Source: Meiothermus cerbereus DSM 11376
GTDB taxonomy: Bacteria > Deinococcota > Deinococci > Deinococcales > Thermaceae
Direction: 5' to 3'
DNA length: 64,000 nucleotides
Assembly: GCF_000620065.1 (NCBI RefSeq)
Contig: NZ_JHVI01000001.1
Coordinates: forward strand, 1-64,000
The notes under the pieces are model-generated. The model worked only from the letters and a program-made list of their open reading frames with translations, did no database searches and was not told the origin of the DNA. This document shows positions 44,280 to 51,998 of this stretch, in pieces (position 1 is the stretch's first letter; each line of letters begins with the position of its first letter). A program made the translations under genes and the position numbers.

Positions 44280-44855
44280 TCATTCGCTAAGCAGCAGGGC
44301 CACCACCAGCCGCCCCGGCCCATGCACCCCCTTGACCATAATCTGGCCGATGTCGGCAGACTTGCTGGGGCCCGAGTGCAGCCCCAGGGCCGCAGGCAGC
44401 TCGGCTTTTAGCACATCCAGGGCCTCCCCAAGGCTTACGTAGAACCTGCTCGCGGGCACAAACACCAGGTGGGACGGCGGCAAAAGCTGGGTACGGCGGC
44501 CTTCCCGGCTGCTCAGGATGACCGTGCCGGTCTCGGCCACCGCGCCAAGGGCCCAGGAGATGCCCAGGGGAGCTTCTTCGGGGGGCAGAACCGGCAACCT
44601 GGGGTGCAGTTCCGGCGGAACGGTGCGGCCCACCGCCACCCCGGCAAAGGTCTGGGCAAAGCGAGCCAGCCATTCCTGGGCGGCCTCGAGGTGCTCTAGC
44701 CGCACCACCTCTCCCCCGTTCCCCGTCAGGCGCTCGCTGAAGAGGGCCAGGGCCTCCGCTTGTGGCAGTCCTGGCTGCACTAAAGGCTCAGGCAGTGCGG
44801 GCTGAGGACGGTGCTCGAGGCTCCGCCTTATACGGGCCAGGATGCGGTCGCGCAT
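44280..44855 (-). CDS. LUD-domain protein (LutC/YkgG-like)
   Basis: 191 aa. The LUD fold is shown by LGISWALGAVAETGTVILSSREG and by PPSHLVFVPASRFYVSLGEAL, with GPSKSADIGQIMVKGVHGPGRL near the end. LutC works with LutA and LutB in lactate oxidation, but neither is adjacent, so its electron path is uncertain. TATACT ends 6 nt before the ATG, which makes it a leaderless single gene. Confidence 0.85.
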   Translation of the reverse strand: MRDRILARIRRSLEHRPQPALPEPLVQPGLPQAEALALFSERLTGNGGEVVRLEHLEAAQEWLARFAQTFAGVAVGRTVPPELHPRLPVLPPEEAPLGISWALGAVAETGTVILSSREGRRTQLLPPSHLVFVPASRFYVSLGEALDVLKAELPAALGLHSGPSKSADIGQIMVKGVHGPGRLVVALLLSE

Positions 44856-44861
44856 ACCGGG

Positions 44862-44867
44862 AGTATA
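44862..44867 (-). promoter_or_regulatory. Leaderless -10 box (TATACT, minus strand)
   Basis: TATACT is followed by CCCGGT and the ATG at 44855. Confidence 0.6.
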
Positions 44868-44951
44868 GCAGTAATCCTGTCGTTAACGCGATTCCAACAA
44901 AGCCCCCCTGGGCAAGGGAGAGTGGCTTGGCAGAGGCCAGGAACCTTTTGA

Positions 44952-44981
44952 TTGCTTATAGAGACGATGTTCCCTTAGCAT
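44952..44981 (+). promoter_or_regulatory. aroQ promoter, leaderless
   Basis: TTGCTT (44952-44957) and TAGCAT (44976-44981) are 18 bp apart. The -10 box ends 8 nt before the ATG at 44990. Confidence 0.6.
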
Positions 44982-44989
44982 AGGGTCAA

Positions 44990-45430
44990 ATGATCCTGAT
45001 CCTCAACGGCCCCAACCTGAACCTTCTGGGTAGGCGTGAGCCTGAAATTTACGGCCACACCACCCTCGAGGAGCTCGAGGAACTCTGCGAAGCCTGGGGC
45101 GCCGAGCTGGGCCTGGGGGTGGCCTGCCGCCAGTCTAACTTCGAAGGGCAGCTCGTGGAATGGATTCAGCAAGCCGCAGACGAGGGCTTCCGGGCCATTG
45201 TGCTAAACCCCGGAGCCTTCACCCACTACTCGCTGGCCCTGCTGGACGCCATCCGGGGGCAGCGCCTGCCCGTAGTGGAGGTGCACCTGTCCAACCTTCA
45301 CGCCCGCGAAGAGTACCGCCGCCACTCGGTTACGGCCATGGCTACTAAAGGCATCATCTCGGGCTTCGGGCCGATGTCCTACAAGATGGCGCTGGTCTAT
45401 CTGGCCGATCTGTTAGAGGCCCAGCCATGA
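44990..45430 (+). CDS. aroQ: 3-dehydroquinate dehydratase, type II
   Basis: 146 aa, the standard length for the dodecameric type II enzyme. It converts 3-dehydroquinate to 3-dehydroshikimate in the shikimate pathway. Signatures: ILILNGPNLNLLGRREPEIYG at the N-terminus in pattern (catalytic Tyr on the lid), CRQSNFEGQLVEWI, LNPGAFTHYSLAL, and VEVHLSNLHAREEYRRHS (catalytic His). Its stop overlaps the next ATG (ATGA). Confidence 0.95.
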   Translation: MILILNGPNLNLLGRREPEIYGHTTLEELEELCEAWGAELGLGVACRQSNFEGQLVEWIQQAADEGFRAIVLNPGAFTHYSLALLDAIRGQRLPVVEVHLSNLHAREEYRRHSVTAMATKGIISGFGPMSYKMALVYLADLLEAQP

Positions 45431-45645
45431 GGGTGCATTGGCAGGAAGTGGCAATGGTCTTCGCCATTGTCTGGATTTTTAGCATCGTCGCGCAGATCCA
45501 GCAGATGGGCTTTTGGGCTTCGCTGCTGGCGGGCCTGCCGCTGGGCCTGCTGGCGGGGGCTCTTTACTGGCTTCTGATGCCCTGGGTTATCCGCTGGGCC
45601 GCCAAGCAAAAACAGAACGTGCAGGACAACGAAACCAAACAATAA
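45427..45645 (+). CDS. Small two-helix membrane protein coupled to aroQ
   Basis: 72 aa with two hydrophobic helices (VAMVFAIVWIFSIVAQI and LLAGLPLGLLAGALYWLLMPWV) and a charged tail (AKQKQNVQDNETKQ). The 4-nt overlap with aroQ indicates joint translation. No family is recognised, and a role in the shikimate pathway should not be assumed from position alone. Confidence 0.65.
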   Translation: MRVHWQEVAMVFAIVWIFSIVAQIQQMGFWASLLAGLPLGLLAGALYWLLMPWVIRWAAKQKQNVQDNETKQ

Positions 45646-45708
45646 ATGGCAAGGGTCTATCTCGGGTTAGGCAAGCTACCAACCCAAACCGCAAGGGCCC
45701 TTTTGCGG

Positions 45709-45714
45709 TAGCAT
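45709..45714 (+). promoter_or_regulatory. Leaderless -10 box (TAGCAT)
   Basis: TAGCAT ends 6 nt before the ATG at 45721. Confidence 0.5.
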
Positions 45715-45720
45715 GGGGCC

Positions 45721-45948
45721 ATGTCCCTCGAGTGGGCCTTAGGGGTTCTGATTTTGCTGCTGCTGGTGGCGCTGGTCTCCTTTCAGCTTGGACGCCTGAG
45801 CCGACCGACTGGCCCTGCGGGCAGACCTCACCAAAAACCCAGCCATCCCTCAGTGTTTGTAGATATGGATGACAAGCCCCCCCCCGGAGATCGACTTCGA
45901 AGCAGGCATCCGCGCCAATCAGCGCCGCAAAAACCCCAGCCGGGATGA
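45721..45948 (+). CDS. Small single-helix membrane protein
   Basis: 75 aa. It has one N-terminal membrane helix (WALGVLILLLLVALVSFQLG) and a basic, proline-rich cytoplasmic tail (RLRSRHPRQSAPQKPQPG). The leaderless promoter supports expression. Not recognised. Confidence 0.5.
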   Translation: MSLEWALGVLILLLLVALVSFQLGRLSRPTGPAGRPHQKPSHPSVFVDMDDKPPPGDRLRSRHPRQSAPQKPQPG

Positions 45949-45995
45949 AGCCTCTGGCTGATACCGGGCTGACCAGCGCGGCTCATCATTAAAGC

Positions 45996-46106
45996 GTGGA
46001 AGGCTTGCTTGCGTTATTGCTGCTGCTGGTGGTGGCCCTACCGGTTATTGCCCTCTTATGGCAGGGCCTCCTGGAGAACAGCCCTGCAGAAGAAGTACCG
46101 GACTGA
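45996..46106 (+). CDS. Possible 36-aa single-helix protein
   Basis: GTG start, MEGLLALLLLLVVALPVIAL then LWQGLLENSPAEEVPD and TGA. It has one strong hydrophobic helix and an acidic tail. No Shine-Dalgarno is visible. Hydrophobic short frames arise by chance in GC-rich DNA, so this is a weak call; its place after two other small membrane-protein genes is the main support. Confidence 0.35.
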   Translation: MEGLLALLLLLVVALPVIALLWQGLLENSPAEEVPD

Positions 46107-46435
46107 TCAGCCTTTCCAGGCTGCGGCAATGGCATTCCCAACTGAGCGGCGCAGTTCTTGGTGCCGGCTGGGGTGTACGCGGTTGGTCAGCAAAGCCCAG
46201 GCGTACCCCCGCTCAAAATCCAGCCACACGCCGGTTCCGGTAAACCCGGTGTGGCCCAGGGTCTGACGGCTGCACAGGCTGCCACCACTAAAAGCAGGCT
46301 GGGGGATTTGCCAGCCCAAAGCGGCGGCGCATTTCTGCCAGGGCCGCCGGGGAAAGCACCCCACCTTGCACCAGGCGCTGAGCATAGTTTAGAACCTGTG
46401 CAGACCGCTCTAAATCATCCCTGGTTGGGCTACAG
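46107..46435 (-). pseudogene. Remnant of a beta-lactamase-fold serine hydrolase
   Basis: Only the C-terminal region remains, split over two frames. The first part reads DDLERSAQVLNYAQRLVQGG then VLSPAALAEMRRRFGL. The frame shifts near 46310, at AAATCCCCCAG. The second part continues FSGGSLCSRQTLGHTGFTGTG then VWLDFERGYAWALLTNRVHP. These match the end of class C beta-lactamase/CubicO-type hydrolases. The catalytic SxxK and YxN motifs are missing. Confidence 0.75.
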
Positions 46436-46463
46436 CGCGGTTTGATTGAACCCTCGCAAGTGC

Positions 46464-46469
46464 CATAAT
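46464..46469 (+). promoter_or_regulatory. Leaderless -10 box (CATAAT)
   Basis: CATAAT ends 6 nt before the ATG at 46476. TTGATT (46442-46447) lies 16 bp upstream as a -35. Confidence 0.5.
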
Positions 46470-46475
46470 GAGCCC

Positions 46476-47243
46476 ATGGCAGAGCTCTATCACATCGGCT
46501 TTGGGCCCCAAGACCTAGGCGACAATCCCCCCACCCTGGCCATTCTGAGCGGCGACCCCAACCGCGCCACCCGGATTGCCCACACCAAGCTAAGCCAGGT
46601 CAAAACCCTCTCGGAGAACCGTGGCCTGAATAGTTACCTGGGCCGTCTGCCCAACGGACGCCCGGTTATATCGGCCACCAGCGGCATGGGCGCCCCCAGC
46701 CTGAGCATTGTGGTCAACGAGCTGGTGCAGGTAGGTATCCGCACCATCATTCGGGTAGGCACCAGCGGCTCCATCCAGGAGGAGGTACGGCCCGGAAGCG
46801 TGGTGATTTCCAAAGCCGCCCTGTGCCGCCAGGGAGCCGCCAACGACATTGCCCCACCCGAGTACCCCGCCAGCGCCGACCCTTTCCTCACCGTAGCCCT
46901 GGTGGAGGCCGCCAAGCGGATGGGCATCGAGTACGCCCTGGGCATCACTGCTTCGGTGGATACCTTCTATGAGGGCCAGGAGCGCACCGGGTCGGCCAAC
47001 CCGCATCTGTTGCGCTCCTTGCAAGGCATCACCGAAGAGTACCGCAACCTGCGGGTACTCAACTACGAGATGGAGGCCGGAACCCTATTCAAGATGGGCA
47101 ACGTCTATGGGTTTGCCGCAGCCTGCATCTGCGGCATCATCGCGCAGCGCACCAAGGCCGAGCAGCCCATCCTGGAAGCCAAGGATTTGGCCGTGCAGAG
47201 GGCCATAGATGTGGCCATGGAGGTTGCGGCGCAGTTCGCGTAG
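46476..47243 (+). CDS. udp: Uridine phosphorylase (NP-I family)
   Basis: 255 aa, the family length. It splits uridine into uracil and ribose-1-phosphate. Motifs: LSGDPNRATRIA (phosphate site), ATSGMGAPSLSIVVNEL, IIRVGTSGSIQEEV, ITASVDTFYEGQERTG (base site, uridine-phosphorylase-like), and VLNYEMEAGTLFKM (ribose site). ATG 46476 is set by the leaderless -10 box; the frame is open from 46446. With upp it forms a pyrimidine salvage route. Purine nucleoside activity cannot be excluded from sequence. Confidence 0.85.
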   Translation: MAELYHIGFGPQDLGDNPPTLAILSGDPNRATRIAHTKLSQVKTLSENRGLNSYLGRLPNGRPVISATSGMGAPSLSIVVNELVQVGIRTIIRVGTSGSIQEEVRPGSVVISKAALCRQGAANDIAPPEYPASADPFLTVALVEAAKRMGIEYALGITASVDTFYEGQERTGSANPHLLRSLQGITEEYRNLRVLNYEMEAGTLFKMGNVYGFAAACICGIIAQRTKAEQPILEAKDLAVQRAIDVAMEVAAQFA

Positions 47244-47437
47244 CGCACGAGCGGCCAAAAGCCCCGGCTCCGCCAGATTGTAATACAGGCTACGGAGCAA
47301 GCTTTTCATGTAACACCCGCATACCCTAAAGAAACTCTCATACCAGCGACCCTGCCCCCAGGGCAATTTGGGGCTTGATAAAAGCAAAAACCCGGCAACC
47401 CTGCATGAAAACATTAATGAAACCAGCTAAATTGCCC

Positions 47438-47467
47438 TTGACTTTAATCACAGGCTGGCGTTACTTA
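47438..47467 (+). promoter_or_regulatory. Promoter of the first M23 gene
   Basis: TTGACT (47438-47443) and TACTTA (47462-47467) are 18 bp apart. The -10 box ends 9 nt before the ATG at 47477. Confidence 0.5.
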
Positions 47468-47476
47468 TAGCACCTG

Positions 47477-48379
47477 ATGCCACCCCGCCGACACCCAGTG
47501 CGTTACACCCTGTGGCTGGCCCGAACCGGAGCCGCCCCTAAAACGCTCTCGCTCCCGGTGTGGGTTCCAGTGGTACTGGTGCTGGGGCTGCTCGGTTGGA
47601 GCGGCCTGAACCTCTGGCTCTGGCAGCGCACCGCCGAGATGCGCAGTCTTCAAATTCAGCTGGTGAGCCTTTCGGATCAGGCCCGCAAGCTCAACAACCA
47701 GTTGGCGGCCGAGCGCACCCGTAACAACGCCCTGAGCCAGGACGCGCAAAACATTCTTAAGCAGCTTCGGGTGCTCGAGGACGAGATCAACACCTTACGC
47801 GAGCGGGCCGGAATGCCCAAAATCAAGCTCACCCCAAGCCGTAACGAAGGCGGGGGACGTGGGGGTGCTGCGGCTCCGGCGGCGCTGGAGGATGTGCTGC
47901 GGTATGCCGACCAGCAAACCGCGGCCCTTGCCGATAAGCTTGGCGAGGTATCCCCAGCCCTGAACGAGGCCCTAAGGCGCGAGGCGGCCATGCCCTATGG
48001 CTACCCCATCCGCGGGCAGACCCGCATCACCTCGTATTTCGGCTATCGCCGTAACCCTTTTGGCTGGGGTTTTGAGTTCCACAACGGGGTCGACTTCTCG
48101 GCCTCCTACGGCACCCCCGTACAGGCCACTGGCGCTGGTGTGGTGGTCGAGGCCGGCTGGAAGGGCCCGTTTGGCCTGGCGGTGGTGTTGGATCATGGCT
48201 ACGGCTACCGCACCTTATACGGGCATTTATCTTCCATCTCGGTACGGGTTGGGCAGCGCCTCGAGCGCGGTGAGCGGGTGGGCCTGGTGGGTTCCACAGG
48301 CCGCTCCACCGGGCCGCACCTGCACTACACCGTCTTCCGCAACGGGGGCGAGGTTAATCCAAACCGCTACCTCGACTAG
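47477..48379 (+). CDS. M23-family peptidoglycan endopeptidase 1
   Basis: 300 aa. One N-terminal membrane helix (about 27-48) is followed by a coiled coil (about 50-115) and a LytM/M23 domain. Zinc ligands are H and D in EFHNGVDFS and H in GPHLHYTVF; GHLSSISVRVGQRLERGERVG is typical. The domain lies outside the membrane and should cut peptide cross-links of the wall. It lacks none of the zinc ligands, so it should be active. A bactofilin gene follows. Confidence 0.9.
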   Translation: MPPRRHPVRYTLWLARTGAAPKTLSLPVWVPVVLVLGLLGWSGLNLWLWQRTAEMRSLQIQLVSLSDQARKLNNQLAAERTRNNALSQDAQNILKQLRVLEDEINTLRERAGMPKIKLTPSRNEGGGRGGAAAPAALEDVLRYADQQTAALADKLGEVSPALNEALRREAAMPYGYPIRGQTRITSYFGYRRNPFGWGFEFHNGVDFSASYGTPVQATGAGVVVEAGWKGPFGLAVVLDHGYGYRTLYGHLSSISVRVGQRLERGERVGLVGSTGRSTGPHLHYTVFRNGGEVNPNRYLD

Positions 48380-48461
48380 CATCAGGCATCGGCCCAGACA
48401 CAAAAGGGTATGATCCGGGGGTTGGTTTGCAGGAAGTTCTACCAGAGCGGGGGTGTAAACT

Positions 48462-48857
48462 ATGGCGGTGTTAGGCGCAGGACGTAAATCCAACCCAGCT
48501 ACGCTCACCTACCTGAGCGAAGGCAGCGAGATCGAAGGCAACCTGAAGACCCCCGGCAACACGCGTATTGACGGCAGGGTCAAGGGTTCGGTAGTGGTCG
48601 AGGGCGACCTCGAGGTCGGCAGCAACGCCCACATAGAAGGCGATCAAGTCAAGGCCAATAACATTATTGTGCATGGGCAGATTCACGCCCAGATTATCGC
48701 CAGCGGCAAGCTGCACATCACCAAGAGCGCCAGGGTAGAAGGGGACGTGCGGGCGATGTCGCTGGATGTGGAGGCTGGCGCGGTTTTTGTCGGGCGCAGC
48801 CAGACCGGCGAGCCCCGTGCCCTCCCCCAGAACACCCGGACAGGCAACAGCCCGTAA
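48462..48857 (+). CDS. Bactofilin (polymer-forming cytoskeletal protein)
   Basis: 131 aa. A short N-terminal tail precedes a right-handed beta helix built of repeated short strands: IEGNLKTPGNTRIDGRVKGSVVV, LEVGSNAHIEGDQVKANNIIVHGQ, KLHITKSARVEGDVRAM. The tail after 115 is disordered. Bactofilins polymerise without nucleotides and often place M23 peptidases at sites of curvature or stalk growth. Here genes for two M23 peptidases flank it. GGGGGTG lies 6 nt before the ATG. Confidence 0.93.
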   Translation: MAVLGAGRKSNPATLTYLSEGSEIEGNLKTPGNTRIDGRVKGSVVVEGDLEVGSNAHIEGDQVKANNIIVHGQIHAQIIASGKLHITKSARVEGDVRAMSLDVEAGAVFVGRSQTGEPRALPQNTRTGNSP

Positions 48858-48919
48858 CCCAAGCCAGCCTGAGCCATTGAGCCTGGCAGCCTACAGCGTT
48901 GGCTTGTCGGACTGGAGTC

Positions 48920-48947
48920 CAGCGGAAGTGCTTTGCCCCTTCCGCTG
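48920..48947. terminator. Terminator-like hairpin after the bactofilin gene
   Basis: CAGCGGAAG and CTTCCGCTG form a 9-bp perfect stem with a 10-nt loop, 63 bp after the bactofilin stop. There is no T-run. Confidence 0.45.
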
Positions 48948-49012
48948 AGCACCTGGGGCGCGGGTCAGTAATCACTCGACCCAAAGTCGGTCCCGTGTAG
49001 GCTGGTAAGGTT

Positions 49013-49987
49013 ATGGCCAGAGCGCCCCACCCCCTCGCCTCGAGCGTTACCCTAACGGTGCCGCTCTGGCTGGTGGCTGTTTTGCCGATTTTGCTGGTAG
49101 CGGTGGTGCTGCTGGGATGGGTCAAAAGCTCGAGCCAACGTGAGCAGTTGGCCCAGCTTGAGGCCCAGGCCCGCAAGCTTAGCCTGGAGCTCGAGGCCGA
49201 AAAAAGCCGCAACGAAGCCTACAGCATCGAAGCTGTCCAGCTCCAGCAAAGCCTTACCGTGCTGGAGGCCGAAATTAACCGGCTGCGGGTCAAGGCCGGT
49301 CTGCCCAGGATTCGCCTGGTACCCGAGCCATCCCAGTCCAACCCGGTACCCAAACCGATCGGCGCCCCCAGAGGGGCTGGTGAGCCCATCGACCCGGGCA
49401 GCCTGCTGCTCAGCCTGCGCTCACAGGTTGGGAATTTTGCTGCCGAGCTCGAGGCCACCGCCCTCGCCCTAAACAACCCACCTCCACCCGACCCCCAACC
49501 GGGACGCATCTTGCGGCGTCCTCCGCCCCCCACCCTGGCCCGCACACCCCAAAACCGCTCCCCCGACCCGGCGCAATTCATCCCCACCGGCCTGCCCTTG
49601 CTGGTCGAAGCCAGCCTTACCTCGGCCTTTGGCTACCGCACCAACCCTTTTGGCGGCGGAGCCTACGAATTCCACAACGGGGTAGATTTTGCTGCCCCCG
49701 AAGGCACCCCGGTATATGCCACCGCCACCGGCACGGTAAGCGAGATGGGCTGGAACCCCATTTTTGGGCTAATGGTGCTGCTAGACCACGGCAATGGCCT
49801 GCACACCCTGTATGGCCACCTCGCCTCCTCATATGTTGAAAAAGGCCAGCAGGTCGGGCAGAGCCACCTGATTGGCGCAGTGGGTTCTACCGGACGCTCC
49901 ACCGGGCCGCACCTGCACTACACCGTCTATCGCTACGGGAAAGCTGTTGACCCTTTGCCCTTTATATCCGGAAAAAGCATTCGTTGA
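49013..49987 (+). CDS. M23-family peptidoglycan endopeptidase 2
   Basis: 324 aa, same plan as the first: membrane helix (about 15-40), coiled coil (about 42-95), a proline-rich linker (about 100-190, PPPPDPQPGRILRRPPPP), and a complete M23 domain (EFHNGVDFAAPEGTPV, YGHLASSYVEKGQQVG, GPHLHYTVYRYG). The longer linker would let the enzyme reach further from the membrane. TAGGCT lies 9 nt before the ATG. Confidence 0.9.
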   Translation: MARAPHPLASSVTLTVPLWLVAVLPILLVAVVLLGWVKSSSQREQLAQLEAQARKLSLELEAEKSRNEAYSIEAVQLQQSLTVLEAEINRLRVKAGLPRIRLVPEPSQSNPVPKPIGAPRGAGEPIDPGSLLLSLRSQVGNFAAELEATALALNNPPPPDPQPGRILRRPPPPTLARTPQNRSPDPAQFIPTGLPLLVEASLTSAFGYRTNPFGGGAYEFHNGVDFAAPEGTPVYATATGTVSEMGWNPIFGLMVLLDHGNGLHTLYGHLASSYVEKGQQVGQSHLIGAVGSTGRSTGPHLHYTVYRYGKAVDPLPFISGKSIR

Positions 49988-50032
49988 GAGATCGGGCTTT
50001 TGCACCCGGGCCTTGTAAACAACGATCTAAAG

Positions 50033-50061
50033 TTACACAAGAATCATACACACCTTATACA
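50033..50061 (+). promoter_or_regulatory. Possible rhodopsin promoter with TACA repeats
   Basis: TTACAC and TTATAC are 16 bp apart and may be the -35 and -10. The same stretch holds TACA three times (50034, 50047, 50058), 13 and 11 bp apart. This recalls the spaced TACA sites of B12-dependent light regulators (CarH/LitR). Tentative. Confidence 0.35.
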
Positions 50062-50145
50062 AAAGTTGCTTAGCCTACGGTAGTTGGCGATGGCCAGCCA
50101 AATACTGTTCATGGTTTAAAAAAACCAAACGTGGAGGCAACAGCT

Positions 50146-50955
50146 ATGATCGGAGCAGACACACCCATCACCACAGGTCAGTATCTTTTGGTATACAACA
50201 TGCTCTCCCTAACCATCGCAGGTATGGCTGCGGGGGGACTGTTTTTTCTCTTTGCCCGCAGCTTCATCTCCCCTAAGTACCACCTGGCCATGTACCTCTC
50301 CACTCTGGTTTGCTGGATTGCCGCTTACCACTACTACCGTATCTTCCAAAGCTGGCAGGACGCGTACGTTGTTGGCACAGGCAGCAACGCTGGCTTATAC
50401 CTGCCCAGCGGCACCCTGTTCAACGACGCGTACCGCTACGCAGACTGGTTGCTTACCGTTCCTCTTCTCTTAGCTGAACTGATACTTGTGCTGGCACTTC
50501 CAAGGGCAACCACAAACAACCTCCTTTTCAAGCTAATTACTGCTGCAGTCCTGATGCTTGTACTCGGGTATCCAGGCGAAGTTTCAACCGATAACGGCAC
50601 ACGCTGGCTTTGGGGAACCCTTTCCAGCATACCTTTTGTCTACATCCTGTACGTGCTTTGGGTTGAACTGACAAAGGCGCTGGATAAGCAGCCAGAGCGG
50701 GTCAAGCTCCTTACCAGAAACATGCGCCTTTTGCTGCTCGCCTCCTGGGGCTTTTACCCAATCGCTTACCTGATTCCTACCCTGGGTGTGGGCGATGCAG
50801 TGGGTATTGTGGGTTTACAAGTGGGTTACAGCCTGGCCGATCTGCTCGCTAAGCCGGTCTTTGGCTTCCTGCTGTACGCCATTGCACGCGAGAAAACACT
50901 GGCAGACAACCCGAAGTTTGACGAAGAGCGCGTCGCCGCCATAAGCCGCTCCTAA
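50146..50955 (+). CDS. Proton-pumping rhodopsin, xanthorhodopsin-like
   Basis: 269 aa, seven helices. GGAGG lies 8 nt before ATG 50146. The retinal lysine is K236 (LADLLAKPVFG). The pump triad is D100, T104, E111 (YADWLLTVPLLLAEL), the DTE form of outward proton pumps. D232 is the second counterion, and H62 (AAYHYYR) matches the His that tunes the pK of the acceptor in proteorhodopsin. L108, at the spectral tuning site, predicts green absorption. G157 (WLWGTLS) leaves the gap that lets xanthorhodopsins hold a carotenoid antenna. It works in the inner membrane to make a proton gradient from light. Confidence 0.93.
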   Translation: MIGADTPITTGQYLLVYNMLSLTIAGMAAGGLFFLFARSFISPKYHLAMYLSTLVCWIAAYHYYRIFQSWQDAYVVGTGSNAGLYLPSGTLFNDAYRYADWLLTVPLLLAELILVLALPRATTNNLLFKLITAAVLMLVLGYPGEVSTDNGTRWLWGTLSSIPFVYILYVLWVELTKALDKQPERVKLLTRNMRLLLLASWGFYPIAYLIPTLGVGDAVGIVGLQVGYSLADLLAKPVFGFLLYAIAREKTLADNPKFDEERVAAISRS

Positions 50956-50969
50956 AAATTCTTGCCATG

Positions 50970-50999
50970 AAAAACCCGCTTCCCAGGGGGTTTTTAGTT
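50970..50999 (+). terminator. Rhodopsin terminator
   Basis: AAAAACCC and GGGTTTTT pair around a 10-nt loop, and T-rich sequence follows (TTTTTAGTTTT). It starts 15 bp after the rhodopsin stop. Confidence 0.8.
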
Positions 51000-51070
51000 T
51001 TGCAGTATTCGGATGTTGTTTGTACCTTGTTCAAACAAAGGGGGTTTCGCCCGATTCTCATTCTGCGGTA

Positions 51071-51076
51071 TAAGAT
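51071..51076 (+). promoter_or_regulatory. Leaderless -10 box (TAAGAT)
   Basis: TAAGAT ends 8 nt before the ATG of accD at 51085. Confidence 0.5.
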
Positions 51077-51084
51077 AGGGCGTT

Positions 51085-51939
51085 ATGGCCTTAGAGCGGC
51101 TTTTCCGCCGTCGCCGGGCACAGGGCGAGGCAAGGGATATTCCCGAGCTGTGGGTCAAGTGCCCCAAGTGCGACGCGCAGATATACAAGAAGGACCTCGA
51201 GACCAACCTGCACGTATGCCCCAAATGCGAGCATCACCTGCGTATGTCTGCCGATAAGCGCATCGAGATGCTGGCCGATGCAGGTAGCTTTGAGCAGATT
51301 ACCGGCCTCAAACCCACCGACCCCCTGGGCTTCGTGGACACCGAACCCTACCCCAAGCGGCTCGAGCGCTACCAGAAAGAAGCCGGGCGGCCCGACGCCA
51401 TAGTGGGCGGGAGGTGCACCATTGGCGGTGTGGAGAGCGTGCTGTTGGTGATGGACTATGCCTTTGCGGGCGGTTCGATGGGCAGCGTGGTGGGCGAAGA
51501 AATTACCCGTGGCATCGAGCTGGCGGCCCAGGAAAACCGGGCGGTGGTGATCGTCTCGGTCTCGGGTGGGGCCAGAATGCAGGAAGCAGCCCTCTCGCTC
51601 ATGCAGATGGCAAAAACCACCCTGGCCTTAGACCGGCTTTGGGCTAAAAAACTGCCCTATATCTCGATCCTCACCGACCCCACCACCGGGGGGGTAACGG
51701 CCAGCTTCGCCGCTATTGCCGATGTGATTTTGGCCGAGCCAGGCGCCCTGATTGGTTTTGCCGGGCCGCGGGTCATTAAGCAGACCATCCGCCAGGATTT
51801 GCCCGAGGGCTTCCAGCGTTCGGAATTTTTGCTCAAGCACGGCATGGTGGATCAGGTCGTAGACCGTCGCAAGCTCAAGGAAACTGTGGCAAAAATACTG
51901 AAGCTACTGCACCCCAGGACGGTGAACCATGCTGAATAG
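51085..51939 (+). CDS. accD: Acetyl-CoA carboxylase carboxyltransferase subunit beta
   Basis: 284 aa. With AccA it moves the carboxyl group from biotin to acetyl-CoA, giving malonyl-CoA for lipid synthesis. The N-terminal zinc finger is complete ([11 protein letters not shown] then [11 protein letters not shown], about 25-47). The crotonase-like core has [19 protein letters not shown] and [19 protein letters not shown], with the oxyanion-hole Gly pairs. accA follows after 59 bp. Confidence 0.96.
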   Translation: MALERLFRRRRAQGEARDIPELWVKCPKCDAQIYKKDLETNLHVCPKCEHHLRMSADKRIEMLADAGSFEQITGLKPTDPLGFVDTEPYPKRLERYQKEAGRPDAIVGGRCTIGGVESVLLVMDYAFAGGSMGSVVGEEITRGIELAAQENRAVVIVSVSGGARMQEAALSLMQMAKTTLALDRLWAKKLPYISILTDPTTGGVTASFAAIADVILAEPGALIGFAGPRVIKQTIRQDLPEGFQRSEFLLKHGMVDQVVDRRKLKETVAKILKLLHPRTVNHAE

Positions 51940-51998
51940 GGGTCGGGTCAGGCCTGGACTGGCGTGGGCAACCCCAGCGGGCCTTAAAGGGGGTACCC

